Assembly (NCBI GenBank): GCA_937886445.1
Contig: CALGBY010000052.1
Span: 1 to 51,686 of the forward strand
Direction: 5' to 3'
Source: an uncultured Clostridia bacterium
Lineage (GTDB): Bacteria; Bacillota; Clostridia; Christensenellales; Aristaeellaceae
Length of the DNA: 51,686 nt
In this document: positions 32,595 through 41,104 of the stretch, piece after piece
Position numbering within the stretch: the stretch's first letter is position 1
How the letters are laid out: every line of letters starts with the position of its first letter
The notes under the pieces: model-generated
Seen by the model: the letters and a program-made list of their open reading frames with translations, nothing else
The model's database searches: none
Told to the model about the DNA's origin: nothing
Made by a program: the position numbers and the translations under genes

Positions 32595-35432
32595 ATGGAT
32601 AACTGCATTACCGTGCGCAGAGCGCGTGAACATAACCTGAAAAATGTATCGCTTGAGATCCCGCGGGACCGGCTGGTGGTGTTTACCGGCCTTTCCGGCA
32701 GCGGCAAAAGCAGCCTCGCCTTTGATACCATCTACGCCGAGGGGCAGCGCCGCTATGTGGAAAGCATGAGCGCGTACGCCAGGCAGTTTCTGGGACAGAT
32801 GGATAAGCCGGATGTAGATCTGATCGAAGGGCTTTCTCCCGCCGTATCCATCGACCAGAAGACCACGGCACGCAATCCCCGCTCCACTGTGGGCACTGTA
32901 ACGGAGATCTTTGATTTTCTTCGTCTTCTTTACGCGCGTACCGGTGTGCCTCACTGCCCCGAATGCGGGCGGGAGATCCGTCAGCAGACGGTGGATGAAA
33001 TGGTGGACGCGCTGATGAAACTGCCCGAGGGCACAAAGCTGATGCTGCTTTCCCCCGTGGTACGCTCCAGAAAGGGCGAATATACAAAGCTGCTGGAGGA
33101 CGCGCTCAAGAGCGGCTTTGTACGCGCGAGGATCGACGGCGAGGTGTACGAGCTGGATGACACGCCTGTTCTGGATAAGCAGATCCGCCACAGGATCGAG
33201 CTGGTGGTGGACAGGATCGCCGTACGTGAAGGCGCGGAGCAGCGGCTTGCGGACAGCCTGGAGACCGCGATGAAAAAGAGCGGCGGTCTGGTCACGGCGG
33301 TCATCATACCGGACGGAACCGAAATGACCTTCTCGCAGAATTACGCCTGTCCCGAATGCGGCATCAATATCGAGGCGCTGGAGCCTCGTATGTTTTCCTT
33401 CAACAATCCCTACGGCGCCTGCCCCAAGTGCGGCGGTCTGGGAACGGTGATGAAGATCAGCCCGGATCTGGTGGTACCCGATGCCTCCCTTTCACTCAAC
33501 GAGGGCGCCGTCAACGCGGTGGGCTGGAACACACGGGAAAGCGGCAGCGGAGCCGGTATGATTCTGGAAGCGCTGGCAAAGCATTACGGCTTCAGCATGG
33601 ATACGCCGTTCAGTGATCTGGCAGACAGCGTAAAAAACATCATCCTCTACGGCAGCGGAGAGGAAAAGATCGCCGTCACCTATGACGGTGCCGGCGGGAA
33701 AAGAGCCTATTCCGTCTGCTTTGAAGGTGTGATCCCCTCCATGGAGCGCCGCTATACCGAAACACAGAGTGATACGATGCGCGGCGTGTATGAGGAATAC
33801 ATGAGCAGCGAACCCTGCCCTGTTTGCCGCGGAAAACGCCTGAAAAAAGAAAGCCTGGCCGTTACGGTGGGCGGCCTCAACATTATAGATGTATGTGAAA
33901 AGAACATCGCCGCCTCAAGAAGCTTCTTTTCCTCTCTCAGTCTGGGCGAGAATGCCGGTATCATCGCGGCGCCCATTCTGCGCGAGGTGGAGGCGCGGCT
34001 GAAATTCCTGTGCGATGTAGGGCTGGATTACCTCACCCTCGCGCGTCCCGCCGCCACGCTTTCGGGCGGAGAAGCACAGCGCATCCGTCTGGCCACCCAG
34101 ATCGGAAGCGGCCTGCGCGGCGTGCTGTATGTGCTGGACGAGCCGTCCATCGGCCTGCATCAGCGGGATAACGCCCGTTTGATCACCACCATGAAGCATC
34201 TGAGAGACCTGGGCAACACGCTGATCGTAGTAGAGCACGATGAAGAGACGCTGCGCAGCGCGGACTGGCTGGTGGATATCGGGCCCGGCGCGGGCGTACA
34301 CGGCGGCGAGATCGTGGCGCAGGGCACGGTGGAGGATCTGATCCGGGAGCCCCGCAGCATCACAGGGCAGTATCTGAGCGGCAGAAAGCGGATCGAGATC
34401 CCCCGAAAACGCCGCGAGCCCACAGGATGGATCACAGTCTACGGCGCGAGAGAACACAACCTCAAGGATATCAGCGTATCCTTCCCGCTGGGCGTGTTCT
34501 GCGCGGTCACAGGCGTATCCGGCAGCGGCAAAAGCAGTCTGGTAAACAGCATCCTTTCCTCTTCGCTCGCCCACATCCTGAACCGTGCCCGTTACCGTAA
34601 AGCGGATTTTGACCGGATCGAAGGCACGGAGCAGCTGGACAAGATCATCACCATCGATCAGAGCCCCATCGGCCGCTCCCCGCGCAGCAATCCCGCCACC
34701 TATACCGGCCTTTTCGATCAGATACGAAAAATATTCGCCGCGACCCCCGACGCGAAGGTGCGCGGCTATAAGGAAAACCGCTTCTCCTTCAATGTCAAGG
34801 GCGGGCGCTGCGAGGCCTGTCAGGGAGACGGCCTGATCCGCATCGAAATGAATTTCATGGCGGACCTGTATGTACCCTGTGAGGTATGCCGCGGCAAGCG
34901 CTATAACCGCGAAACACTGGAGGTGAAGTACAAGGGCTATAACATCTCCGATGTACTGGATATGACCGTGGAACAGGCGATGGATGTATTCAGCGCTTAC
35001 CCTGCCATTTTCACCCGTCTCAAAACGCTGTGGGATGTAGGCCTGGGCTACATGAAGCTGGGCCAGCCCAGCACAACGCTGTCCGGCGGAGAGGCACAGC
35101 GTATCAAGCTGGCCACGGAGCTTTCGCGGCGCGCCACGGGACGCACACTGCTGCTGCTGGATGAGCCCACTACAGGCCTGCATACCGATGATGTGAACCG
35201 CCTGCTCAACATCCTGCAGCGGCTGACCGACAAGGGCAACACCGTGCTGGTGATCGAGCATAATCTGGATGTGATCAAACAGGCAGACTGGCTGATCGAT
35301 CTGGGGCCCGAGGGCGGCGAAAAGGGCGGCACGCTGGTGGCTCAGGGCACCCCGGAGCAGGTAGCCGAAGCGGAGGGCAGCTACACCGGCCGGTACCTGA
35401 AGCCGATCCTTTCGGAAAACCAGCCTGATTGA
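32595..35432 (+). CDS. uvrA: Excinuclease ABC subunit A
   Basis: A 945-aa UvrA, the damage-recognition ATPase of nucleotide excision repair. Both Walker A motifs (GLSGSGKSSLAFD near residue 31; GVSGSGKSSLVNS near 640), both LSGGEAQRI signatures and three zinc modules (CPECG pair near 250-280 with CPKCGG, CPVCRGK, and CEACQGDG with CEVCRGKRY) are present. The start at MDNCITV follows GGAGGA; 11 in-frame codons upstream are read as leader. No uvrB or uvrC is adjacent. The GCAAAGC/GCTTTGC stem near 35443 could end transcription but lacks a T-run. Confidence 0.98.
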   Translation: MDNCITVRRAREHNLKNVSLEIPRDRLVVFTGLSGSGKSSLAFDTIYAEGQRRYVESMSAYARQFLGQMDKPDVDLIEGLSPAVSIDQKTTARNPRSTVGTVTEIFDFLRLLYARTGVPHCPECGREIRQQTVDEMVDALMKLPEGTKLMLLSPVVRSRKGEYTKLLEDALKSGFVRARIDGEVYELDDTPVLDKQIRHRIELVVDRIAVREGAEQRLADSLETAMKKSGGLVTAVIIPDGTEMTFSQNYACPECGINIEALEPRMFSFNNPYGACPKCGGLGTVMKISPDLVVPDASLSLNEGAVNAVGWNTRESGSGAGMILEALAKHYGFSMDTPFSDLADSVKNIILYGSGEEKIAVTYDGAGGKRAYSVCFEGVIPSMERRYTETQSDTMRGVYEEYMSSEPCPVCRGKRLKKESLAVTVGGLNIIDVCEKNIAASRSFFSSLSLGENAGIIAAPILREVEARLKFLCDVGLDYLTLARPAATLSGGEAQRIRLATQIGSGLRGVLYVLDEPSIGLHQRDNARLITTMKHLRDLGNTLIVVEHDEETLRSADWLVDIGPGAGVHGGEIVAQGTVEDLIREPRSITGQYLSGRKRIEIPRKRREPTGWITVYGAREHNLKDISVSFPLGVFCAVTGVSGSGKSSLVNSILSSSLAHILNRARYRKADFDRIEGTEQLDKIITIDQSPIGRSPRSNPATYTGLFDQIRKIFAATPDAKVRGYKENRFSFNVKGGRCEACQGDGLIRIEMNFMADLYVPCEVCRGKRYNRETLEVKYKGYNISDVLDMTVEQAMDVFSAYPAIFTRLKTLWDVGLGYMKLGQPSTTLSGGEAQRIKLATELSRRATGRTLLLLDEPTTGLHTDDVNRLLNILQRLTDKGNTVLVIEHNLDVIKQADWLIDLGPEGGEKGGTLVAQGTPEQVAEAEGSYTGRYLKPILSENQPD

Positions 35433-35496
35433 CAGGAGGAGCAAAGCAGAGCGCTCCGGCTTTGCAACTGTTAATACAAGCGAAATAAAATAATGC

Positions 35497-35525
35497 TTGC
35501 ATTTTGATTTTACCTGTGCTATATT
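35497..35525 (+). promoter_or_regulatory. rpmB promoter
   Basis: TTGCAT (35497-35502) and TATATT (35520-35525) with a 17-base spacer. The leader contains a compact hairpin CGCGGC-AGAC-GCCGCG (35554-35569) before the ribosome binding site. Confidence 0.65.
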
Positions 35526-35601
35526 ATTTAGGCTGTCCTCTATGGATATGTTCCGCGGCAGACGCCGCGTGATGCCAGTAAACCCCCGGGAGGTAATTAC
35601 A

Positions 35602-35826
35602 ATGGGCAAGTTTTGTGAAGTATGCGGTAAGGGTCTGATGAGCGGCCACAATGTGAGCCACTCCAACCGCAAAACCAGCCATTTCTGGGCTCCCAATGTC
35701 CAGAGAGTTCACATCATGGTTGACGGCCGTCCCCTGAAGGTGAACGTTTGCACCCGTTGCCTGCGCAGCGGATATGTGCAGCGCGCTGTTGCGATGCCCG
35801 TGAACGAAGCTGCTGAAGAAGCCTGA
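35602..35826 (+). CDS. rpmB: 50S ribosomal protein L28
   Basis: A 74-aa L28 of the large ribosomal subunit. It carries two CxxC pairs (CEVCGKG near the N-terminus and CTRCLRSG near residue 51), the zinc-binding C+ form of the protein, and the conserved SGHNVSHSNRKTSHFW. GGGAGG lies 9 bases before the ATG; the open frame upstream of it is leader. It is a single gene with its own promoter and a strong terminator. Confidence 0.97.
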   Translation: MGKFCEVCGKGLMSGHNVSHSNRKTSHFWAPNVQRVHIMVDGRPLKVNVCTRCLRSGYVQRAVAMPVNEAAEEA

Positions 35827-35842
35827 GTTTCACTGACCGCGT

Positions 35843-35877
35843 AAAAAGCCGTTCCTTGTATACGGGAACGGCTTTTT
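35843..35877. terminator. Bidirectional terminator after rpmB
   Basis: AAAAAGCCGTTCC pairs with GGAACGGCTTTTT around a short loop, with A and T runs on both sides, so it can serve rpmB and the convergent membrane-protein genes. Confidence 0.9.
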
Positions 35878-35973
35878 TGCATACTTATGGCCCGCCCTCC
35901 GGAAGAGGCACCGATGGATTGTTGTGAATGGTCCGTACATCTTTTCAAGCCTGTACAATGATCACGGCGGATC

Positions 35974-36495
35974 TCACTGCATTTTATGCGCTGCCGTCTC
36001 CAGCGCCTGAACACTTCCGGCATACAGCGCGTAGGAGCATTCCGTATCCGAAAAGTACAACACAGCTCCGTTCTCCCCTTCGCACAGCACGCCCTCTGTG
36101 CCGCGCACATAAAGCTTTTTTCCGTAATCGACATTCATACCGTTTTCCGCAAGCACATAAGCTGCTCCGGCGGGCCTTACCGCCTTCAGGCTTATGCCGT
36201 CCGTATACAGTACATCAGCCCTGCACAGAGCACTTCCGTTTTTCTCTTCCCCGTAAACGTGTATCGATTCGATCCCGCTTCCGGGCAGGAAAGGCAGCTC
36301 CGCCCCGAAGGCGGCAGCGGCGGCCGAGGAAGATGTGCCTGCATATTCCCTGACGCTCTGTACCTCCGCAAGCCGTCCCGGCAGCTCCGCACGCCCGAAC
36401 AAAAGCACCGCCGCGCACCAGAAGAGCGCGCAGAGCAGCAGCACTCCCAGCGCCGCCGCCAGCAGCCTTACCGCCTTTTTTGATTTTTCGTGCAT
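35974..36495 (-). CDS. Single-TM hypothetical protein
   Basis: A 173-aa protein I do not recognise. Residues about 9-34 (VRLLAAALGVLLLCALFWCAAVLLF) form one membrane anchor after a basic start, and the remaining 140 residues are probably extracytoplasmic and soluble. There is no lipobox. It overlaps the end of the upstream membrane-protein gene by 28 bases, so the two form an operon. GGAGAAGAG precedes the ATG. Composition matches the core genes around it. Confidence 0.65.
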   Translation of the reverse strand: MHEKSKKAVRLLAAALGVLLLCALFWCAAVLLFGRAELPGRLAEVQSVREYAGTSSSAAAAAFGAELPFLPGSGIESIHVYGEEKNGSALCRADVLYTDGISLKAVRPAGAAYVLAENGMNVDYGKKLYVRGTEGVLCEGENGAVLYFSDTECSYALYAGSVQALETAAHKMQ

Positions 36496-36773
36496 TTTGA
36501 TCTCTTCTCCGTTTCATGATCTCCATGCTGCCGTTTCGCGTATTCATTCCCGGCTGTACAGGAAACCAGCGCGATCAGCATGCACAGCAGGCCCTCTCCC
36601 GCGTAGCCCGGATATACGGGGCTGAGAAGCAGGCACAGCCCGGCGGGAAAAAACACAAGCAGCACATGCCATCCCGCTTTTCCGCAGAAAAACGGCAGCA
36701 CAAGAGAAAAAAGCATCACAAGATACGGCATTGCAAGATAAAGCAATACCGGCCCGTTCATACTGTGCAGCAA
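36468..36773 (-). CDS. Small multi-TM hypothetical protein with unclear start
   Basis: A membrane protein of unknown function with three to four hydrophobic segments (VLLYLAMPYLVMLFSLVLPFF, VLLVFFPAGLCLLLSP, GLLCMLIALVSCTAG) and a basic tail. The coordinates use the first ordinary start codon, a TTG, but the hydrophobic coding frame clearly continues upstream (KKRKSLPFVLLLAASLLPHL) to about 36872. There a promoter and GGAGGGAGGGAG are in place, yet the codon at start distance is ACG. Either a rare ACG start is used or the gene has lost its ATG. Confidence 0.55.
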   Translation of the reverse strand: MLHSMNGPVLLYLAMPYLVMLFSLVLPFFCGKAGWHVLLVFFPAGLCLLLSPVYPGYAGEGLLCMLIALVSCTAGNEYAKRQHGDHETEKRSKCTKNQKRR

Positions 36774-36900
36774 AGCACCCAGCAGATGCGGAAGAAGTGA
36801 AGCCGCAAGGAGCAGGACGAACGGAAGGCTTTTCCGTTTTTTCCGGCGCGGCGCGTTTTCGGTGCTTCCCGTTTTTCTCCCTCCCTCCGTTTACCGCTAC

Positions 36901-36929
36901 AGTGTACCATAAAACCGCATATGTTACAA
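36901..36929 (-). promoter_or_regulatory. Promoter of the small membrane protein operon
   Basis: On the minus strand TTGTAA (36924-36929) and TACACT (36901-36906) are 17 bases apart, followed by a GGAGGGAGGGAG ribosome binding site at 36876-36887. Confidence 0.55.
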
Positions 36930-37010
36930 CAAACCGGCAAAGGCGTTCCGCGCACAGAATGTAAATCTTTGTTTACCGGGCAAATACCGTTCGCCGCGGC
37001 AGCAGGTACA

Positions 37011-37027
37011 TGTAAAGATTCTGTAAA
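37011..37027. promoter_or_regulatory. Pho-box-like direct repeat
   Basis: TGTAAA-N5-TGTAAA, which on the minus strand reads TTTACA-N5-TTTACA, is the 11-bp-period repeat of the Bacillus PhoP box. Another TGTAAA lies at 36960. It is just upstream of the -35 box at 37044. Confidence 0.4.
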
Positions 37028-37043
37028 TAAACAGGCCGCGCTG

Positions 37044-37074
37044 TTGACACGGATACCGCAGAACCGCCTATAAT
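37044..37074 (+). promoter_or_regulatory. Promoter of the beta-helix protein gene
   Basis: TTGACA (37044-37049) and TATAAT (37069-37074) are both perfect but 19 bases apart, a long spacer that often goes with activator dependence. Confidence 0.65.
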
Positions 37075-37171
37075 AGGATAGGTACGGTATGTTCCGGCGG
37101 GCAGGCCGGAAACCTGTGTACAGCCTGCCGGTAAACAGCCGTTGATACTTCATGCGAAGAGGCACGCACAA

Positions 37172-39049
37172 ATGAAACGCATCAGAAAAAGTCTGCTCAT
37201 CCTGGTCCTCTGCGCCGTATACCTGTTTCCTTCACTCGCGTTCTGTGAGAACGCGAAAGCCGTTTTTTCGGGCGGCACGGCGGATATTTCGGGCAGCGGT
37301 ATCACATTGAAGAAAAACAAGCTGGAGATCTCCGGAAGCGGTGTATATGAGCTGAGCGGCGATACGGAACTTCCGGTACGCGTAAAGACAGGTGCGGGAG
37401 ATACGGTCACACTGGTGCTGAACGGGTTTTCGGTACGATCAAAGGATGAAAGCCCGCTCAGGATCACAGGCGAGGGCAGGGCAATAATCCTGTGCGCCGA
37501 GGGCACGCAAAACACGCTTTGCTGCGTTACGGAGGAGACCGCGGCACAGGCTTCCGCGCCCGATGACGAGGAAAAGCTGCTTCCCGCTCTGCTCAGCAAG
37601 GTACCGCTCACGCTCGGCGGCAAAGGCAGCCTCACGCTCGAGACCGGTTTCGGAGACGGCATACGGGCAAAGGGAGAGATCGATATTTCAGATGTTTCAA
37701 TCAGCATTTCTGCGTCAAGGCACGGCATTCGCTGTGTTTCCTGTAACATCTCCTCCGGCAGCATCAGCATCCATGCCGGTACAGACGGCCTTCACGCGGA
37801 GGGCGGTGAAGACATTGCCTCCGGCGTCTCCGTTTCCGGCGGAGAGATCACAGCCGTGACCGGAGAAGACGGCATTCAGGCGGATACGATCACGGTCTCA
37901 GGCGGTACGGTCTCTCTGGTCTGCGGCGGCGGCAGTGAAAGCGCCCCGAAAAAATATGAAGGACCCGGTTTTTCATTTTACTATAATGAAAGTGAAACAG
38001 CGGAAAGCTACGGAAAAGGGCTGAAAGCGTCACAAACGCTTACCGTATCCGGCGGCAGCATCATCTGTGACACAAGAGACGACGCGCTTCACTCAAACGG
38101 TCAGGCCGGGATCACAGGCGGCTCGATCCTGATCACCGCCGGAGACGACGGCATACACGCCGACCGGTACCTGAATATATCGGGAGGCACTGTCACCGCA
38201 AAGGCCTTTGAGGGACTTGAGGCGGTACAGATCATGATCTCGGGCGGAAATATCCATCTGGAAACAGAGGATGACGGGATCAACGCGAACGGAGGAAATG
38301 ACACTCCCGCCTTCGGCGGCGGCTTCAGAGGCGGCCCCGGCGGCAGAGAACACGGGAGAAGAGATCATTTCGGCTTCGGCCGGGAGGATCAGCGCGCGCC
38401 CGGTACTCCTCCTCCCGCTCCGGGGAATGAAGACGCCGCCCCGCTCCCGCCGGATGACGATCCGTTCTCCTTTGGTTCCGAGCCCTCCGGCGGCAGGGAA
38501 GATGAAAGCACGGAAGACGGTCAAGCAGAGCTTTACCCGCTTTTGAGAATCACCGGAGGCACGGTGTATGTTTTGTCCCGCGGGGACGGGCTGGACAGCA
38601 ACGGTGATCTTGTGATCGAAGGAGGTAGCATCCGCGTGGACGGCCCCGAAAACGGGGCGAACGGCGCTCTGGACAGCGGGAGCGAGAACGGCGGCAGCCT
38701 GACGGTATCGGGCGGAAGCATCATCGCGCTGGGCGCGTCCGGGATGGCGGAGCACTTTTCCGAAACATCGCTCCAGTACTCTGTCGCTTTCACATCCCGT
38801 TCCCCGTTCAGCGCGGGCACGCCCGTTCTGCTTTCAGACAGCGAGGGCGGAGAGCTGTTATGCATGGTCAGCGCGGGATCCTTTTCCTCCGCCGTGCTCT
38901 CCTGCCCGGCTCTTGCGGACGGCGGGAGCTACACGCTTACCGTAGGTGAGGAAGTCTATCCGTTCACAGCCTCCTCTCCCGTCACGCTGCTCGGCAGCGG
39001 AGCCTCCTCCGGCCGCAGCGGTCCCTCGGGTTTCCGGGAAGGTAAGTAA
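37172..39049 (+). CDS. Secreted Cthe_2159-like (DUF4353) beta-helix carbohydrate-binding protein
   Basis: A protein of about 625 aa with a signal peptide (SLLILVLCAVYLFPSLAFCEN) and many repeats of the type I-x-V-S-G-G-x-I/V and GDDGIHA/DGLHAEG, the rungs of a right-handed parallel beta-helix. This matches the Cthe_2159 family, whose founder binds cellulose and pectin-type polysaccharides. A glycine/proline/acid-rich linker (about residues 380-455: GGGFRGGPGGRE, PPPAPGNED) interrupts the helix. The C-terminus lacks an LPXTG motif or dockerin, so attachment is unknown. GAGG lies 9 bases before the chosen ATG. Confidence 0.82.
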   Translation: MKRIRKSLLILVLCAVYLFPSLAFCENAKAVFSGGTADISGSGITLKKNKLEISGSGVYELSGDTELPVRVKTGAGDTVTLVLNGFSVRSKDESPLRITGEGRAIILCAEGTQNTLCCVTEETAAQASAPDDEEKLLPALLSKVPLTLGGKGSLTLETGFGDGIRAKGEIDISDVSISISASRHGIRCVSCNISSGSISIHAGTDGLHAEGGEDIASGVSVSGGEITAVTGEDGIQADTITVSGGTVSLVCGGGSESAPKKYEGPGFSFYYNESETAESYGKGLKASQTLTVSGGSIICDTRDDALHSNGQAGITGGSILITAGDDGIHADRYLNISGGTVTAKAFEGLEAVQIMISGGNIHLETEDDGINANGGNDTPAFGGGFRGGPGGREHGRRDHFGFGREDQRAPGTPPPAPGNEDAAPLPPDDDPFSFGSEPSGGREDESTEDGQAELYPLLRITGGTVYVLSRGDGLDSNGDLVIEGGSIRVDGPENGANGALDSGSENGGSLTVSGGSIIALGASGMAEHFSETSLQYSVAFTSRSPFSAGTPVLLSDSEGGELLCMVSAGSFSSAVLSCPALADGGSYTLTVGEEVYPFTASSPVTLLGSGASSGRSGPSGFREGK

Positions 39050-39203
39050 TATCTGCCGGCATTTGGGGTCGTATGGCCACAGAAAACGGCAAAGAACAGC
39101 AAAAACACAGCGTCACGGAAATGTCAGAGAAAAAATGCTGGTATTCGGGAGCGAAATGACGTATAATAGGAAATAAGAAAATATCTTTAAGGGGGTCTTT
39201 CCC

Positions 39204-39614
39204 ATGATAGAAGTCATTCACGGTAAAAAAGGCAGCGGCAAAACCAAAAGAATTCTTGATCTGGCCAATCAGGCCATCAAGGAACACAAGGGCGATGTGG
39301 TGTTTGTGGATAACGACACCCGCTATATGTTTGACCTGCGCCATGAAGTGCGTTTTGTTAACGGCGGAGAATACGGCTGCGACAGCCCCGAAATGTTCTT
39401 CGGCTTCCTGTGCGGTATGCTGGCACAAAATTTTGATATCAATGTGATCTTTATCGACGCTTTCCTCAAGCTGATCAAGGTCGATATTTCAGAGGCGGAA
39501 AACTTCTTCACCCGTCTTGAGGCACTTGCTCTGCGCCACAATGTGCGCTTTGTGATCTCGGCAAATGTGGCGGATGAAGATGCTCCCGACTTTTTGAAAA
39601 AATATTTCATCTGA
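39204..39614 (+). CDS. Small P-loop protein
   Basis: A 136-aa protein with a Walker A motif HGKKGSGKT at residues 6-14 and a hydrophobic strand ending in aspartate, INVIFIDAF, as Walker B. No other domain is recognised; the family is conserved in Clostridia as a hypothetical ATPase. TATAAT at 39162-39167 with a poor -35 region and a GGGGG site precede the ATG. It ends 7 bases before thrC, so the two are co-transcribed. Function unknown. Confidence 0.75.
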   Translation: MIEVIHGKKGSGKTKRILDLANQAIKEHKGDVVFVDNDTRYMFDLRHEVRFVNGGEYGCDSPEMFFGFLCGMLAQNFDINVIFIDAFLKLIKVDISEAENFFTRLEALALRHNVRFVISANVADEDAPDFLKKYFI

Positions 39615-39621
39615 GGTAGTT

Positions 39622-41091
39622 ATGTCTTTTAAAAGTACAAGAGGCGGCAGCGCCATCAGCGCTTCCGCGGCGATCCTACGCGGCATTGCCCCGAACGGCG
39701 GCCTGTATGTGCCTGAAGAGCTTCCCCTGCTGAAAAAAGAGGAGATCCTCGCGCTGGCTTCCCTGCCTTACGCGAACAGGGCGGCAAAAGTACTTTCTTT
39801 GATCCTGGATGATTATTCAGAAGAAGAACTGCTGGGCTACGCCGAAAAGGCCTATGCCTCCTTCTCCGTACCCGAGGTAACGCCCATCCGCAGGCTGAAG
39901 GACAACACCTTTGTGCTGGAGCTTTTCCACGGCCCCACGATGGCCTTCAAGGATATGGCTCTGCAGATGCTTCCCCATCTGCTGCGTGCCGCCGCGCGCA
40001 AGCAGGGCGAAACGAGAGAGATCGCCATCCTGACCGCCACCAGCGGCGATACCGGAAAGGCCGCGCTGGAGGGCTTCAGGGATGTGGAGGGCACAAGCTG
40101 CACGGTGTTCTATCCGCTGGGCGGAGTAAGCCGCGTGCAGGAAAAGCAGATGCTTTCCAGCCGGGGAAACAATGTACATGTGATCGGCGTACACGGCAAT
40201 TTTGACGACGCGCAGACGGGTGTAAAGGCGCTTTTCACCTCTCCGGAATTCATCAGCCGCATGAACGCGGACGGCCGGGTACTTTCCAGCGCCAATTCCA
40301 TCAATCTGGGCCGTCTGGTACCGCAGGTGGCGTATTATATCAGCGCCGCAGCCGAGTTGATGAAGCAGGGCATCCCCTCCTTCTCCGTATGTGTACCCAC
40401 AGGCAATTTCGGCAATATCCTTGCCGCGTGGTACGCAAAGAAGATGGGCGCGCCCATCGACCGGCTCATCTGCGCCAGCAACAGCAACGATGTGCTTACC
40501 GAATTCATCCGTACCAGACGCTACAACGCCAAGCGTCCCTTCATGCTCACAGCCTCCCCCTCCATGGATATCCTGATCTCCAGCAATCTGGAGCGTCTGG
40601 TATATGAACTGGTGGGAAATGACAGCGAGGTGCTGACAGGCCTGATGAAGCAGCTGAAGGAAAACGGCGAATACACGCTTCCGGCGGACGCCTTTGCTGC
40701 ACTCAGAAAGACCTTCGCCTGCGGCTGCGCCGATGACGCCGAGACATTCTCTCAGATCTCTCTTTGCCATCAGGAGAACGGCTATGTGGAGGATACCCAC
40801 ACCGCCGTGGCCGGCAGTGTGCTGGCTAAGTGGCGCGAGGCGGAAAAGGAATATGGTCCCGTGCTGCTCGTTTCCACCGCCAGCCCCTTCAAATTCGCTC
40901 CCGCCGTGTGTGAAGCGCTGAAGCTTGAAAAGGATGAAAACGCCTTTGACAGCGTGCGCCGCCTGAGCGCGGCTGCCGGGCTGCCCGTACCCGCCCCCAT
41001 GGACGGGCTGGAGGAAGCGCCGGTGCTGCATTCGATCACCTGCGAAAAGGACGGAATGGAGCAGGCGATCTTCAGAGCCTTTGAAAAATAA
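39622..41091 (+). CDS. thrC: Threonine synthase
   Basis: A 489-aa PLP enzyme that converts O-phosphohomoserine to threonine. The PLP lysine is in FHGPTMAFKDMALQ near residue 110, with TATSGDTGKAALEGF and the C-terminal CVPTGNFGNILAAWYAKKMG also conserved. The N-terminal FKSTRGG and GLYVPEELP are family hallmarks. GAGG precedes the ATG. No terminator is visible before the insertion sequence 13 bases downstream, so the IS may have replaced the native 3' region. Confidence 0.97.
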   Translation: MSFKSTRGGSAISASAAILRGIAPNGGLYVPEELPLLKKEEILALASLPYANRAAKVLSLILDDYSEEELLGYAEKAYASFSVPEVTPIRRLKDNTFVLELFHGPTMAFKDMALQMLPHLLRAAARKQGETREIAILTATSGDTGKAALEGFRDVEGTSCTVFYPLGGVSRVQEKQMLSSRGNNVHVIGVHGNFDDAQTGVKALFTSPEFISRMNADGRVLSSANSINLGRLVPQVAYYISAAAELMKQGIPSFSVCVPTGNFGNILAAWYAKKMGAPIDRLICASNSNDVLTEFIRTRRYNAKRPFMLTASPSMDILISSNLERLVYELVGNDSEVLTGLMKQLKENGEYTLPADAFAALRKTFACGCADDAETFSQISLCHQENGYVEDTHTAVAGSVLAKWREAEKEYGPVLLVSTASPFKFAPAVCEALKLEKDENAFDSVRRLSAAAGLPVPAPMDGLEEAPVLHSITCEKDGMEQAIFRAFEK

Positions 41092-41104
41092 CCGGTTAAG
41101 CTAA

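Noticed and set aside
33915..35696. 593-codon minus-strand open frame
   Set aside because: Antisense shadow of uvrA running into rpmB; no domain or ribosome binding site.
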